Of a stretch of 64,000 bases of DNA, positions 22,331 through 33,580 are shown piece after piece. The position numbers and the translations under genes are program-made. Position 1 is the stretch's first letter. The number at the start of each line of letters is the position of its first letter. This DNA comes from Cymbidium sinense (lineage: Eukaryota > Streptophyta > Magnoliopsida > Asparagales > Orchidaceae), in the NCBI GenBank assembly GCA_021442155.1, contig CM038223.1, positions 30,850,983 to 30,914,982 on the forward strand, written 5' to 3'. The notes beneath the pieces are model-generated. The model had not been told where the DNA came from. It saw only the letters and a list, made by a program, of their open reading frames with translations, and did no database searches.

Positions 22331-22436
22331 GTTCTACTAGGTCTCAGGAATCTAAAATTTTAAAGAAGAATATAACATAATATTTAAATCTACAATGACA
22401 CTATATATTTAAAGTTTTCCAACCAGAGGTGGAGAG

Positions 22437-22468
22437 AGAAGTAATCCTCAGTGGAGTCATCAAAAATC
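22437..22468 (-). promoter_or_regulatory. Primer-binding-site-like sequence, minus element
   Basis: On the minus strand TTTTGATGACTCCACTGAGG is followed by TTCTCTCTCCA. It aligns with TTTTGGCGGCTCCACGAGGG...TTTCTCTCTCCA after the 5' LTR of element B (33579-33617). Tat/Ogre elements have a TTTGGCGACTC-type primer-binding site at this place. The LTR begins at about 22469. Confidence 0.6.
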
Positions 22469-23002
22469 TGATCGATCAAGAAAAGTGCTCTCCATAAATC
22501 TCCATGCCATTTTTTTAATAATGTTCGGGGTGTTTGTTCTTCGTAAGACAGATTAATATGCACTCAACCAGATTTCCCCTAACATTATATTAGGGTTTAA
22601 TTAGATAAGGGTTTTACTTCTTATGAACACAAGCATTCATAGTTAATTACCCCTCTTACCATAGTAAAGAAGCATTCTTGATTAATGTTGAAAATAAGCA
22701 TATCTATTTGATATGAAAATAAACATATCTATGTGTAACTTGAATGACTATTTAAGAGAAATAATAGTTCGATCAAGATCTTATGGTTCCATCATCCCAT
22801 GACTACCGTCATTCTAATCTACCAAAATTAGAAGGTTATTAGCTATAATGCTAGGGAGTCTGATTAGCAGCCATGGGTTGTCTCATCTCAGTTATCTCGA
22901 GTAGATTAGAGGTGTTGTGTAGGTGTTTAGTGAATTAAAGGTAAACATAATTTATAAGTTTATCCAATAATTCAATAAAATCTATTTTTAGACATACCTA
23001 AG
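22469..23002 (-). mobile_element. Diverged LTR fragment (5' LTR end), minus orientation
   Basis: The start TGATCGATCAAG directly follows the primer-binding-site-like sequence. The block CATAGTTAATTAC...TCTTGATTAA at 22640-22690 is shared with 8805-8860 and 58970-59020, which places this in the same LTR superfamily. The remainder differs, so it is another subfamily. Its far end was not found; other elements interrupt it. Confidence 0.5.
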
Positions 23003-23230
23003 GCTTACATCCATCAGAATGCCATTAAGATGTTTGCATGGAGAACACATGGGTACATCCTTTTGGAATGCCAATAGGTTGTTCACAAGGTAAACATATA
23101 GATAAGGATTACATCTATTGGAAAGTCAATAATTGTAGAGAAGTTTGCATAGCGAACAAATTATTTGGCTTACATCCATTGGAAAGCTAATAATTATTTA
23201 TAGGGGTGTTCGCATGGCGAATAGCAAGGT
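23003..23230. repeat. About 60-bp tandem repeat, 4 units
   Basis: Units begin with TTACATC(C/T)ATT(G/A)GAA and contain AA(G/T)(C/G)(C/T)AATA and a GTTCGCATGGCGAA-like end. Four diverged units lie between about 23003 and 23230. Confidence 0.65.
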
Positions 23231-23239
23231 GTTTGATTT

Positions 23240-23945
23240 AATTTTTAAATTTGTTTATTTTAGGATATAGTGTCTCTATGCTATATAAATAATGCCATAA
23301 TGCTAGGGTTTCAGCCCCATGGTTTGAGAAGTTATCTCTTTGGTGCCTAAAGCTCAGTGCCTGGGGGCGAGACATTACCTCAGCACCGTCAGGCAGAAGC
23401 ATGAATCTTAAAACCAAAGAGGGCAGTGCTTCAACACTATAAACCCAACACCACAATGCTGAGGCACCATGTTGAGTAACATAAAATAGGTTGATTATTT
23501 GACCAATGATAAGGAGGTGCTAAAGTAGCATTGTGGCACCAGTCAAAAATTCATTCAAAGGCCAACAAGTTAATAGACACATTTAACAAAGAAAGATGAA
23601 ACTTTTGACCTATGCCATGGTACTCCATCAATGTCTAATGTGTTTTTTTAATCTTGTCTGTTGCAAAAGTATAAGTAATAAATATTATTAAATGCTCTTT
23701 TTGATCGACATAGTAACGGTCTTGACTGGGTGATCAGCGCCTACGTGTCGAATGTGGAGCACCATGATGCTAGCCCTAAATATCAAAAATTAAGAGGCCA
23801 GCACCTCAGTGTTGTCAAAAGCAGCACCACAGCGCTAGGTCTAGTATATAAATAGGACTCCTAGGCTATAAATTTTTCATTCTAAAGCCTTGGTTCTTTT
23901 GAAAGTTTTTGCTATCTTTCTCTTCTCTGCTTTATTTATTTTAAG
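23240..23945 (+). repeat. Left block of degenerate GCACC...GTGCT words (possible LTR)
   Basis: This 0.7 kb block contains repeated short palindromic words of the type AGCACCACAGTGCTG, for example near 23341, 23400, 23455, 23530, 23750 and 23800-23830. It precedes the decayed gag-like gene and ends with a TATA-like sequence. A similar block follows the gene at 25261-25850. Two flanking blocks of the same word suggest the LTRs of one element, but I could not align them as direct repeats. Confidence 0.4.
23846..23862 (+). promoter_or_regulatory. TATA-box-like sequence before the gag-like gene
   Basis: GTATATAAATAGGACTC lies about 105 bases before the first usable Met codon (about 23955) of the gag-like pseudogene. 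Its strand and spacing fit an LTR promoter. There is no experimental support. Confidence 0.4.
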
Positions 23946-23954
23946 GCAGTGAAT

Positions 23955-25100
23955 ATGCTATTCAAGTACTTCTCAATGGGTAAGAAGAGGGTGTCTTTGA
24001 TCAATGATAGCTGATTCATCAATGTAGAAGCAAAGAAAAAGTATCAGCATGCTCTCATCCACAAGCATCTCATTTTGGAAAGGAATTTCCACAATTCAGG
24101 TGGGAGCATAGAGAGAATTATCAATGAGTGAGGCTAGAAAAAGTTGGCCTATAATAACGTATCTTGCATCATCCCTATGATGTGGGAATTCTTCTCTAAC
24201 ACCAAGGAGTACCAAAATAATAGAGTTTTTTGTATGGGGAAAATAGATTAGTTTTCATAGTACTATGATAAATGCATATTATAATTTGCAAGATGTTGTA
24301 TATGATCAATATCTTTTCTACTACAATGATCATCCTAATTTTAATGAAATCTTTAGTTTTCTCATTATTAGAAATGCAAATGCCTAATGGAAATGGTGGG
24401 AGGATGATTATCAACTCTACTACCACTAGCTTGATTATCGAGGCTAAACTTAGTAATATTTTATTTTTACCAAGCTGATGCTCAGTGCTAATATCAGTGA
24501 GATAACTAGGGGTAGAGTCATTTTGAATTTTGTGATTCAAAAAGGCTTTACGATAGATGTAGCAAAGATTATTTATAATTCAATTTCTAATTTTCTTAAA
24601 GGTAGTACTACTGTAGGATTTGATCATTCTTCCATCATTTATGCTTTATGTGTTGTGGTGGGTTCGTCGAGGGAGCCTCATGAAAAGTCTTTATATAATG
24701 GGCTCCTGTGACTAAAAGAAAGATTGAAGGATTTAGATTGAAAATAAAAATAAGAGAAAGCTTGCGCGCTCCTCAGTCTAGATCTAATTCCTCCAAGATG
24801 TTAACAAGTAACTCCAAGATATTGGAGGAGAAGTCTCATAATTAAGGAAATGGGTGGGTGAAAGTAGCTTGTGATAGCAGAAACTAAAGAAGAAATTTGA
24901 TTATCATATGAGTCAATAGTAGCAGCAATTTTCATTCACGAACGAATTGAACTCAACACTCATTCAAATATTTAAAAATTGTAACTTTAATGCTAGCTTG
25001 AGTAGAGTTCCTTTTCTTGTAGCGCCTCACTATCACCCTATGTTAGCACCCTACTAGAGCTATAGAACAAGAGGAGGAGGAAGAGGAAGAGGACTATGAT
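23955..25100 (+). pseudogene. Gag-like gene with 'putative plant transposon protein' domain
   Basis: An interrupted frame starts MLFKYFSMGKKRVSL and continues with a KKYQHALIHKHLILERNF segment, a W-EFF segment and CMGKID near 24230. The better-preserved part at 24470-24720 reads LMLSANISEITRGRVILNF, then IDVAKIIYNSI and a Gly/Phe-rich end. This matches the C-terminal half of the plant domain annotated as 'putative plant transposon protein', found in gag-like ORFs of Ty3/gypsy and related non-autonomous elements. The last codons, near 25065-25100, encode a Glu run ending EDYDF and a stop. No pol gene follows. There are several stops and at least one frameshift. Confidence 0.65.
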
Positions 25101-25260
25101 TTTTAGGCTAGCTTCCCCTTTTTTTTTCTTTTATCTATATTTTTTCTTTCTTCTTTATTTTTTTTTATTTATTATATTTTATAATAAAATATTTTTATCT
25201 CATATTTTATATTTTATCATTGTAATTATTATTTAGCTGCTCCAGGATTTAAAGCTAAAA
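25101..25260. other. Poly-T/AT-rich spacer after the gag-like gene
   Basis: This holds T-runs and TTTATTTT words only. It may be the 3' untranslated end of the gag-like unit. No feature is seen. Confidence 0.5.
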
Positions 25261-26640
25261 TTTAATTGAATAATAAATTTTAACCCAAAATTGATGACTT
25301 TGAGATATCAGCACCACGATGTTGTATGGATAGCTTTGCAGTGTTGTAAATAAAACTCAACCATAAAATTAGAGAAATTGACACCTCTGTGCTACCTAGA
25401 TAGCATTATGGCACTATTAATATTATTTGTTCTAGAACCTGAGAAAATAGTGTTGTGGTGCCCAAATTATAGCTCCATGATGTCAAATGATCAACACATT
25501 GGCATTAAGTGATAGGACTTAGCCTTAAAAAATCATGTGAGGTAGCGCTTAAATGCTACAAAGTTGACACAGTCCCTTGGCACTTTAAGGATAACATCGT
25601 GATGCTATAAGTGGATATTTTGACTCTATAACCCAAGAAGGTAGAACTATGGACTGAACATTTTGACTCTACAGCTAAAGAAGTCAACATTATGACACCA
25701 AGATTCAACATCACGCTTGTTACAGCACCTCAATGCCATTCAATAGCACTATGACAATGCAAAGTGGAGCATCAATGTTCAAAATCTTAAGAGCACAGCA
25801 CAGCAAGGTTGTGTATCAACATGCAGTGCAATGAGTCAGAAGTCTCCATTCTAAGAAAAAACTTTATGAGATTTAATGTTTTTTAGAAATATTAGTAGCA
25901 TAAAGACTTAACAATGATATTTTTTAAAATATTTTAGTTACAAATGCACTCTTCTCCCTTATTCTAGATCCAAGATTGATGGAGAAAGGATTTTTTTTCA
26001 TCTCATGCTAGAACCAAGTTCAACAACAAAAGTCTTGAACTTTAAATTTGTATTTTAGTGAGTTAGAGTCTAATTTAATCTTGATTTTGATAGCATTTCA
26101 TCTTGTAATGCCTAAAATTTTGTACTTAATATCACCGCATTCTTCTCCCTTGCTCAGGATCCAAGATTAATAAAGGAATGATCTTTATTTCCCACCAGAT
26201 TTGAGATCAATGGTGGAATTCTTCGAGATTTTCTTGTAAAGGGAGGAATCATATAAAAGAGACTTTTTGTTTAGAGTTTTACTGAAATCTTGTCTTGTGC
26301 AAGAAGAAAATTGTACAGTGGAGATGAACTTTCAATAGAATCTATAGTAAAGAGAGGGAAGAGAGTGTGTAGAAAATGGAAGAAGAAGAAGAAGGAAGAA
26401 AGAACAGTTAGCCCGCCCCTTCTTATAGTAGTTGGTTTTGAACTGCTCCCACTCCCCTATCAATCACTTCTGCTCTCCAAACTGCGCCCACTCTCCCCTT
26501 AAGAAATTTTTATTGATGGGGGTGGCTATTAGGGGGAGTGGTTCGTGCTTTTAGGGCTCTTTAAACTTAGGAGCAATGAAGTCAGCACCTAGGCACTGGG
26601 TTTGTGGCCATGATGCTGGAGTTTGGAATTTATTTTATTT
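25261..26640 (+). repeat. Right block of GCACC/GTGCT words and a 195-bp duplication
   Basis: At 25300-25850 there are many words such as AGCACCACGATGTTG, CCTCTGTGCTACC and GTGTTGTGGTGCCC, resembling those before the gag-like gene. At about 25947 and 26140 the sequence (CTTCTCCCTT...GATCCAAGATT) occurs twice, about 195 bp apart. A 70-codon open frame at 26290-26502 contains a KKKKKEE run and has no recognised homology. The word recurs once more near 26583. I read this as probable LTR sequence of the gag-like element, unproven. Confidence 0.35.
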
Positions 26641-26649
26641 TATTTTTGG

Positions 26650-28170
26650 TTGTAAACAAGGATGTCACCATTGAACTAAAATCCCTTATCAACATAGAGG
26701 ATGAATTCTTCAAACAAAAAGCTACCATGGATAATTTTGTGGAGGATGATAGAAACACTTGCTTCTTTTAAGCTTGTATAAAGAAGAAAAGGAAACAAAA
26801 GCTGATTACAAAGATCAAGAATAGCTCTAACATATGGATAACCAATAAGGATGAGATTGCAATAAATTGCATTGATTACTTCATGAATATATTTCAGCCA
26901 TCTTCCACATAAAACAATCTATTCAAAGAAGATCTCTTCAAGGAAGAGAGGGCATACTTGTGGCCTCAATATAATAGTGGAACCTAAAGAACTCAAGATC
27001 AAAGCAGCCTTATACTCAATGAATGGCTTCAAAGTAGTTGAACCTGATGGATTCACTACCATGTTCTAACAAAGCACCTATGAAGTTATTAAAGATGGAA
27101 TAATTGCATCCATAAGAGCCTTTTTTAGAGAAAAAGAAATGCATAGTTACTTTAAGACTTGAAAAATCATGCTCATTCCAAAGAACATGGATGCCTTTTG
27201 CTAGGATAACTTCATGCCAACCGCTTTGGCTACTATCATGATCAAATTATTAGCAAAATAATCACTTCAAGAAATCAACCCCATCTCCAACACCAAATCA
27301 ATGCTAATCAATCTACCTTTGTCAAAGGTATGAATATAATGGATAATATACTATTTGCTCAAGAAAAAGTGCTAGACTTAAATAAATAATAAGGGGAGAA
27401 AATGTAGTGATCAATATGGACATAAAGAAAGAATTTGATGCAATCAATTTGGACTATATTCATAGGTTGCTTCAAGCTAAAAGTTTCAACTTTCAATTCT
27501 ACATAATGATCTTGGTACTTTTAAGCAACAAGTACTCAATGCTAATAAATGGTGAACCTCATGGCTACCTTCAAAACCATAGAGGAATTAAGCAAGGTGA
27601 CCTTCTCTCCCAAATTTTATTTATCCTTGATTTTTGATTATTTTTTAAAATTATTGAATCGGGCCTATAGGGAAGACAATCACATTCACTATAAGGCTAA
27701 AGGCAAAATCATCATCTCTCACCTTGCTTTTGCTTCTGATGTTCTTATTTTTTGTAATGCTAGAAAGACTTCAAATAGAAAGGTTATGGGCATCATTACT
27801 ATATTTGAGGAAGTGTCTAGTTTTAGCTTCAAAAGAAAAAAGTGCCAACTCATTATTAACAAACATTATGCCTCCAATAAGATCAAGAGGCTGAAGCAAT
27901 TTATAGGTTCTTCTAAGGGTTGACTTCCTCTCAATTACTTGGGTGCTTATATTTATAATGGGAAACTTAAGGCTAGATTATTTGATGACATCATAAGCAA
28001 GATCCAAATTCATATTAACTCATGGGAGAATGCATTGCTTATCTTTGGAGGTAAGATCATACTCATTAAAGGTATCCTAATTTCAATTTTCTTTTTGAGT
28101 GTGCAACTTAGAATTGAAAGACTTTTTAACAAGTTCTTGTATAGTGGCAGTAATAAAACAATTCACTAGA
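26650..28170 (+). pseudogene. L1-type reverse transcriptase remnant
   Basis: Motifs in order are FVKGMNIMDNILFAQE (about 27318-27365), then INMDIKKEFDAINLDYI (about 27407-27460, first catalytic Asp in MDIKKEFD), then INGEPHGYLQNHRGIKQGDL (about 27545-27605). Next is HLAFASDVLIFCNA (about 27720-27765), the FADD box with the first Asp changed to Ser. A later CQLIINK block follows. The reading frame shifts between 27600 and 27640 and again near 27925. The enzyme would copy LINE RNA at a nicked target; this copy is inactive. Confidence 0.8.
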
Positions 28171-28739
28171 CTAGTTGAAAAAAAGTTATGCAAGCCCAAA
28201 GAATAAGAGGGAATTGGATTAAGATCTATTCAAGCTTCCATTAAAATCAGTATGATCTAAAACTAGATTAGATTCTTGGTTGGGTACTCTCTTTTGGCAT
28301 TCTATCTTCATGGTAAATACTGTAGCAAGCAGTACCCAACTTTAATCAACCTGAGTAAAGAAGATTTCAATCTCTAGAAAAGTATGTTGTTATGCAAACA
28401 AGAAGCTGAGGACATTATTTACTGGGATGTAGGGTAAAGAAAGATTAATTTCTTGTTAGGTCATTGTTTTCCTAATATACATCTTAAAGACATTAGAATG
28501 GGTAGTGACTGTGTTGTAGATTTTTGGACTAACAGTCGTTGGGGCATTAAAAAATTGCAGGATAGAGTGCCTAAAGACATAATTAATGATATCATGAAGA
28601 TTCTAATAAGTTTTTAACAAAAGGATCAACTTATTATTAAGAACAGTAGGATCACTCATACAATTTCCCAAACAATTGTCAGTAAACTGAATGGTAATAA
28701 GAAAAAGACTCAATGGGAAAAACTTATATGGAATAGAGT

Positions 28740-29730
28740 CTTTTGATCCTCTATTTCCATTTTTTGTTGGAGAACTTTCCACAAGCTAATCTCTATGGAT
28801 AACAAATTAAAATTGAAAGCTTAAATGTTGCATCCAAATGTTCTTTATGTGGAAAGGAAGAGGAGAGCTTAATGCACATTCTCACTAATTGCTACTTTAC
28901 CATTGAAATCTAGAGGTTGCTAAGGGAGTGGAGCTCCTAAAATACAAAGTGAGAGAACAATTGAACAATTTGAATGTTATTAGCTCATGGTGGCATCACC
29001 ACCATGCCATTGGCACCTTCAACCATTCATATTCTTTCATTCCTCTCATCATTTATTGGTTCATTTATTCTAAAAGAAATGTAGCCAAATATGATAACAA
29101 GCAGCCTTCCTCTAAGCAAACAATAGTGCATATTATTAACTATATTATTAAGGCCCTTAGATTTTGCTACCTTAAGCTTAATCCACTTCCCAAGATGATA
29201 AATGGGAGGAATAATGTCCAACTCACTCCAAGCCAACCAAGAAGTGAGTTTTTTTGGATCAAACCACCATGGGAAATTATCAAAATCAATATTAATGGTT
29301 GTTTTAAGGAGAAGAACATTTATGATGGGATGGGTGGATTATTTCAATATCACTTTAGAAATTTTCTAAAATTTTTCTCCGCTCCTTGTATGGCTGCTCT
29401 TCTTCATGCTTAACATTTGGCTCTTAAAGCTGCCTTATCCTTACTCCCTACTATTGAAACAAAAGTTTCTAGATTGAATCTGACTCAATGTAGCTCATGA
29501 ACATATTAAATATTGCCCACTCTAAACCATGGAATAATACCCCCTCTAACTAAGTATATTAGACTACTCTTAAGGGATTAAAATGTTGTGATCACCTGCA
29601 TTATCTATGAAGGTAATCAACCAGCAAAGTGCTTGATTTAAATTGGGAATCTTCTATGCATGAGCTAGTTTCCTCCTCTAATGCTTATCTTAAAAAACTC
29701 CTTCATGGAGATTGTTTGACCATTACATTA
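28740..29730 (+). pseudogene. LINE zinc-finger-like region and RNase H remnant
   Basis: At about 28755-28915 the frame gives FCWRTFHKLISMDNKL, then CSLCGKEEESLMHILTNC after a shift, the zf-RVT region of plant LINEs. The longest open part, 28928-29413, has PLIIYWFIYSKRNVAKY and then IKININGCFKEKN, matching the start of the LINE RNase H domain (LNVDGS-like). The acidic residue expected after this Asn-Gly is changed. Downstream, HLALKAALSLLP and an ANQ-A(D)-LA-like tail near 29610-29650 complete the fold in decayed form. Confidence 0.7.
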
Positions 29731-31047
29731 ATGAAATTATCTTTTATTTTAAAAAATAAAGTGCAAGATAAGAGAAAGTAGAAGGTTGCAATGAACAATC
29801 TTTCTATTGGAATTTTATGATCAAGAAAGAAAACTATGACAATTGGATTGTAGAGCTTCTAATCATGCATTTAATATTAGTGACATTATTTAAGCTTGGA
29901 ATGTTGATCAATGCCTCAATTTTATTCCCCACAAGTGACTCCATTATGAAGCCATGTTCGCATAAAACTGAATGTCCAATTGACCTAAAATAATTTTGAG
30001 GAGTACATGAAGAGCTAGTGGAGATAAGAAAAGAACAAAATTAAGCATGGAAACAAATTACAAGGAGTTTTATCTTAATAAGGTGGATAAACAAGCTTTG
30101 TTTAAGGACAAGAAGATCATGAGTAAATCTCCATTGAGCTCATCAATTGTAATGAGAAGAAAGGGAAGCTTTTTTCTAAACTCATATGTTGCAAGGAGGA
30201 ACCTTGCCAGATGGACGATAAGTAGAAATCAATGAGTAATAGGGGCTTTTGAGGTCCAAGTATCTAGATGGAATGAAGTTCATGGTTCAGAAGTTAGTTA
30301 ATCATGAACTATTTGATAGAATGTTTCTAGATTTCAACAACATCTTTACTTTGTTGAAGTCTAAAGATAGCGATAGAGCAAGTTTTGTAAGAAAGCATTT
30401 TTCTCTTTTCTTTATTTTCCTTTTTACCAATGAGCAAGAAGGGATTAAATGTATATTTTTTTTATTTGTACTCATCATATGCAATTATTTGGATACTAAT
30501 AAAAGAAAGTTCTCTTAACCCATTATTATTGTAATGATCATTTTATTATTTTCCATTCTATTTCTTGTCCATGAAAATCTGGGTATTGGTAATTATATGG
30601 ATGGTAGTAACACATCAAAACTTTTAAATATTGGCATAGTGGTCACCAAATAGTGAAATCATCATTGTCAGTTCATGTGACATGTTAATTTCTACAACTA
30701 TAGTTGCTTATGTAACTTGTTTTTTGCAGGACTCATGGATCATTATGATGATTTTTTTTGGACTTGTTGGGTTGTAAAAGTATAGATTCCTCACTCTGGA
30801 TGCACCTCGCCTCACATGATACTAGGATCAATGTAGTGATACTCATCTAGATTTATCGATAGGAAGGACTCATGTACTACTCACTATAAAGCTCATCGTA
30901 GAGAGAGGAGTCAACTCGTTAATGTTGTAGATGTCACCTTAAGAACACTTTTACTATATTATGTCTTAGTAGAGTAATGCACCAATACTTGCCAGTTAGG
31001 AGGAACTTATAGGCTATAATGTGAAGCTCATAAAGGAGGAAAGTCCA
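29731..31047. other. Unassigned AT-rich region
   Basis: There is no recognisable family. Two adjoining plus-strand open frames (30047-30235 and 30249-30518) are Lys/Ser/Phe-rich without known motifs. A poly-T tract at 30749-30758 and scattered short repeats are present. The region lies between the LINE and the minus LTR at 31048 and may be old host or retroelement sequence. Confidence 0.4.
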
Positions 31048-32493
31048 TGTGGAGAAAATTTATGACACCACATAGATTTTGGGGTACATATTTAGATAAT
31101 CAAATATGTCATTAAGGGATAAATATATTATCTCAAAAGATAAGTATATTACCCTATAATGGATTCAATTACTTAATAAGGACTTCTAAGGCTAATGGAT
31201 CTTCAATATTCTAGAGATTTTTCCCTTGAATTACATGGAAAAGTAGGATAAAGGTTATTTATTTTAGGGTTTATATTTCTTAAAAGGGCAAGCTCTTATA
31301 AATAGTTGCATTTCAAAAGGAAGGAAATCCCTCCTAAGAATACTCTCGATTAAAAAAATTGATATTTAACTTTATGAATTTCAAAGCTTGTCTTAAAAGA
31401 GTTTTTAATTTAAAAATTCAAAGGGGAACACTCCAAGAGGAAAGAGTTCTTTTTGGAAGCCAATCGAGAATAAGTAGAAAATGCTTATAAATACTGGAAT
31501 GCCAAGTAAGCATTTCAACAATCCTATCGTTAAGTTTTATATTTTGAAATTGAATTTAATAAAATTTTGAATTGGAATTTTTATTAAAAGTCTAGGACTT
31601 AGATTCTAACATCACAAGACTATAGAAATGCCTAGAAGTTGAAGATTTATAAGGTTGAGGGAGAACGACAATTTCACTAGATTTTTTTTATTCTAGTAGC
31701 ATGCTACATAACCAATGTCTAAAATGCTTTTAACATAAGTCAACAGCTCAACCAAATGTAATTCCTAAGAATTATTGGTTCTTTTTCTCACTTAAGAAGA
31801 TGAACCAATCCTTTTTTGGACTTACTACCTGCTTGAAATGGTTGTCAGCTAACACTACCTAAGTGAATTTAAATCTTTGCTTCTAGTCTTTTGTATGTAA
31901 GATGGCCGAGGTATTGTATTTAGAAAAGAGGCCAAGAACCTAAACTCATTCCCTAAATCCTAGGACCATGATTGCAATATTATGAACCTAACTAATGCAA
32001 CAAGTTTCATGTTTTATGTATTTTGACTCACAATTCATAGACCACATAGATCCTAACCTAATTTTTGGATCAAATTACCTTTTAAAATGTCAAAATAAGT
32101 TCCTAATCCCCACAAAATAGATGTTAGGAAATACATACAGCACACCAACAATTTATATTCTAAACATATGGGATTAGCTTAAGTGTTTACCAAGCTCACA
32201 TGTCTTATTAGGCTATGCTTAAGGACTTAAGTAGTACCTACAAGCAAATAGTGTTTACTTTATTTTATTACAATGGTCTCTTTAAGCGTAGCCAATGCAA
32301 AAAATAGTGTTAGCCTTAAAAGAGCACCGTAACATCTAGACTAGCATGCAAATAATTCTTAACCATTCAGTCTAAAATATTACACCACAAAATGAGAAAA
32401 ATATCATTTCACATCACAGAACATAACAAATCATTAGCCTAACCTAAATCTAGTGTGTGAAAGAGGGGCTTATATGGTATGATCGCACTAGGT
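31048..32493 (-). mobile_element. Element A left LTR, part 1 (minus orientation)
   Basis: It starts TGTGGAGAAAATTTATGACACC, the inverse of the LTR end GTGGTGTCATAAATTT at 51439-51454. It then follows the inverted order of the element B LTR end, including the AGGCTATGCTTAAGG block near 32210 and AGCCTAACCTAAA near 32440. It stops at 32493, exactly where element B begins, and resumes after 51463. Together the two parts make an LTR of about 5.5 kb. No genes. Confidence 0.75.
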
Positions 32494-33570
32494 TGTTGAC
32501 CTCATTTTTGGATAAGGATAACATTTCTTCCAAAGACAATCTTTATGACTTCCAATCCTAAATTAGAAGTCTCATAACAAAGCACCTAGGGCACTATACT
32601 TAGTGATCTAGTGCACCCTCTTTGGATCAATCTAACTTAATGGGTTTAGTTAGATTCAACCTAAATATTCAACTTAAACATACACCACTTATGTGGGTCC
32701 CACCAAGTCAAAGGTCAACCCATTAAAATTTGACCAAATAAAATCATTCTAAATGGTTGGGATGATGATATGAACATTTGTGAATATGAATTTAAAAGAA
32801 TATAAGTCCAATGTGGCCTTAATTAGGCTAATTAGGTCATTTTACCTAAATAGGCCTAAATGGGTCTTATTGTGTTCAAACCTAAATCAAACTCAAATAA
32901 ACCCAAATAAATTGTCCAAAATCATTTTAAAATGATTATTGAATATAAACCAACCCATCATTGGGTCCAATTTGGTCAATTTGGTTTTGACCCAAATAAA
33001 CCTAAACTTAACTCATTAAGCCTAACTTGAGTCAAATGGGTTCAAAATGAAATAAAATTGGAATTATTTGATCCAATGCATTATAAATTGCTTGGATTAA
33101 CCCAATTAAAAATTGAACACATTATAATTGAGTCAAATAAACCATTTGACTTAATTAAAATCAACCCAAATCTAAGAATAACTCTTTCCACTTTGGATAA
33201 TTTGTAATTGAAAATTGAAAATATCAATCCTTTGAAAACCAAACTTAGAAATAATGACTTATTTCTTTAATTGAGAGTATTCTTAAGAAGAGACCCTTTT
33301 CAAGATGTAATTAACTATAAGGGCTTTACTCTATAAGGAACCATCAACCTAGTTTAAAATAAATCATATTCTACTTTTCATGTAGTTTAGGGGAAAAATC
33401 TATGGTACACAAAAGACCCATTAGCCTTAGGAGTCTCTTATTAAATGTTCTAATCCACTATAGAATATCATATTTATCTTTTAAGATAATATGTTTATTC
33501 TTCAATGGCATTTGATCATCCAATAAAAAATTCCTAAACTCTACGTGGTTTCATAAATTTGTACTCATTA
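32494..33570 (+). repeat. Element B 5' LTR, internally deleted
   Basis: It begins TGTTGACCTC, as does the 3' LTR at 43649, and ends ...GTACTCATTA, matching ...TTACTCATCA at 51463. It is only 1077 bp. Up to about 33171 it follows 43649-44556; then it jumps to the sequence at 51246, omitting about 3.6 kb of LTR. The junction word CCAAATCT resembles both sides (CCAAATCC and TAGATTCC). It keeps 33305-33480, about 170 bp, which the 3' LTR has lost. Confidence 0.7.
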
Positions 33571-33580
33571 GAGTATATTT

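Larger units (their letters stand above)
17339..22468 (-). mobile_element. Internal region of a minus Tat/Ogre-type element, pol deleted
   Basis: Reading right to left, the order is a primer-binding-site-like sequence, an upstream ORF, Gag, protease, a linker, a second protease copy and then the LTR start. RT, RNase H and integrase are absent, so the copy cannot move on its own. The LTR/protease junction at about 17338 and the linker/protease junction at about 18297 share the word TTTTAGGAGGGACAT. The protease and Gag segments match those of the plus element B at 35700-38200. Stops and shifts occur throughout. Confidence 0.7.
26650..29730 (+). mobile_element. L1-clade LINE, 5'-truncated
   Basis: The readable sequence begins in the conserved region before RT (EEDRNTCFF-like, near 26745) and runs through RT, the zinc-finger-like region after RT and a plant-type RNase H domain. 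This order is typical of plant L1-type LINEs. ORF1 and the endonuclease are absent upstream, where the GCACC-word repeat lies instead, so the element is 5' truncated. A TTTTAAAAAATAAAG stretch near 29745 may be the decayed poly(A) end. No target duplication was found. Confidence 0.75.

Noticed and set aside
24196..24540. Minus-strand 114-codon open frame
   Set aside because: It is the antisense shadow of the gag-like pseudogene; the plus strand gives the recognisable domain.
26290..26502. 70-codon frame with a Lys-rich run as a gene
   Set aside because: The composition reflects an AAG repeat; no motif, and it sits in repeat-like DNA.
28928..29413. 161-codon frame as an independent gene
   Set aside because: It contains the LINE RNase H start and the zf-RVT tail, in order after the L1 RT.
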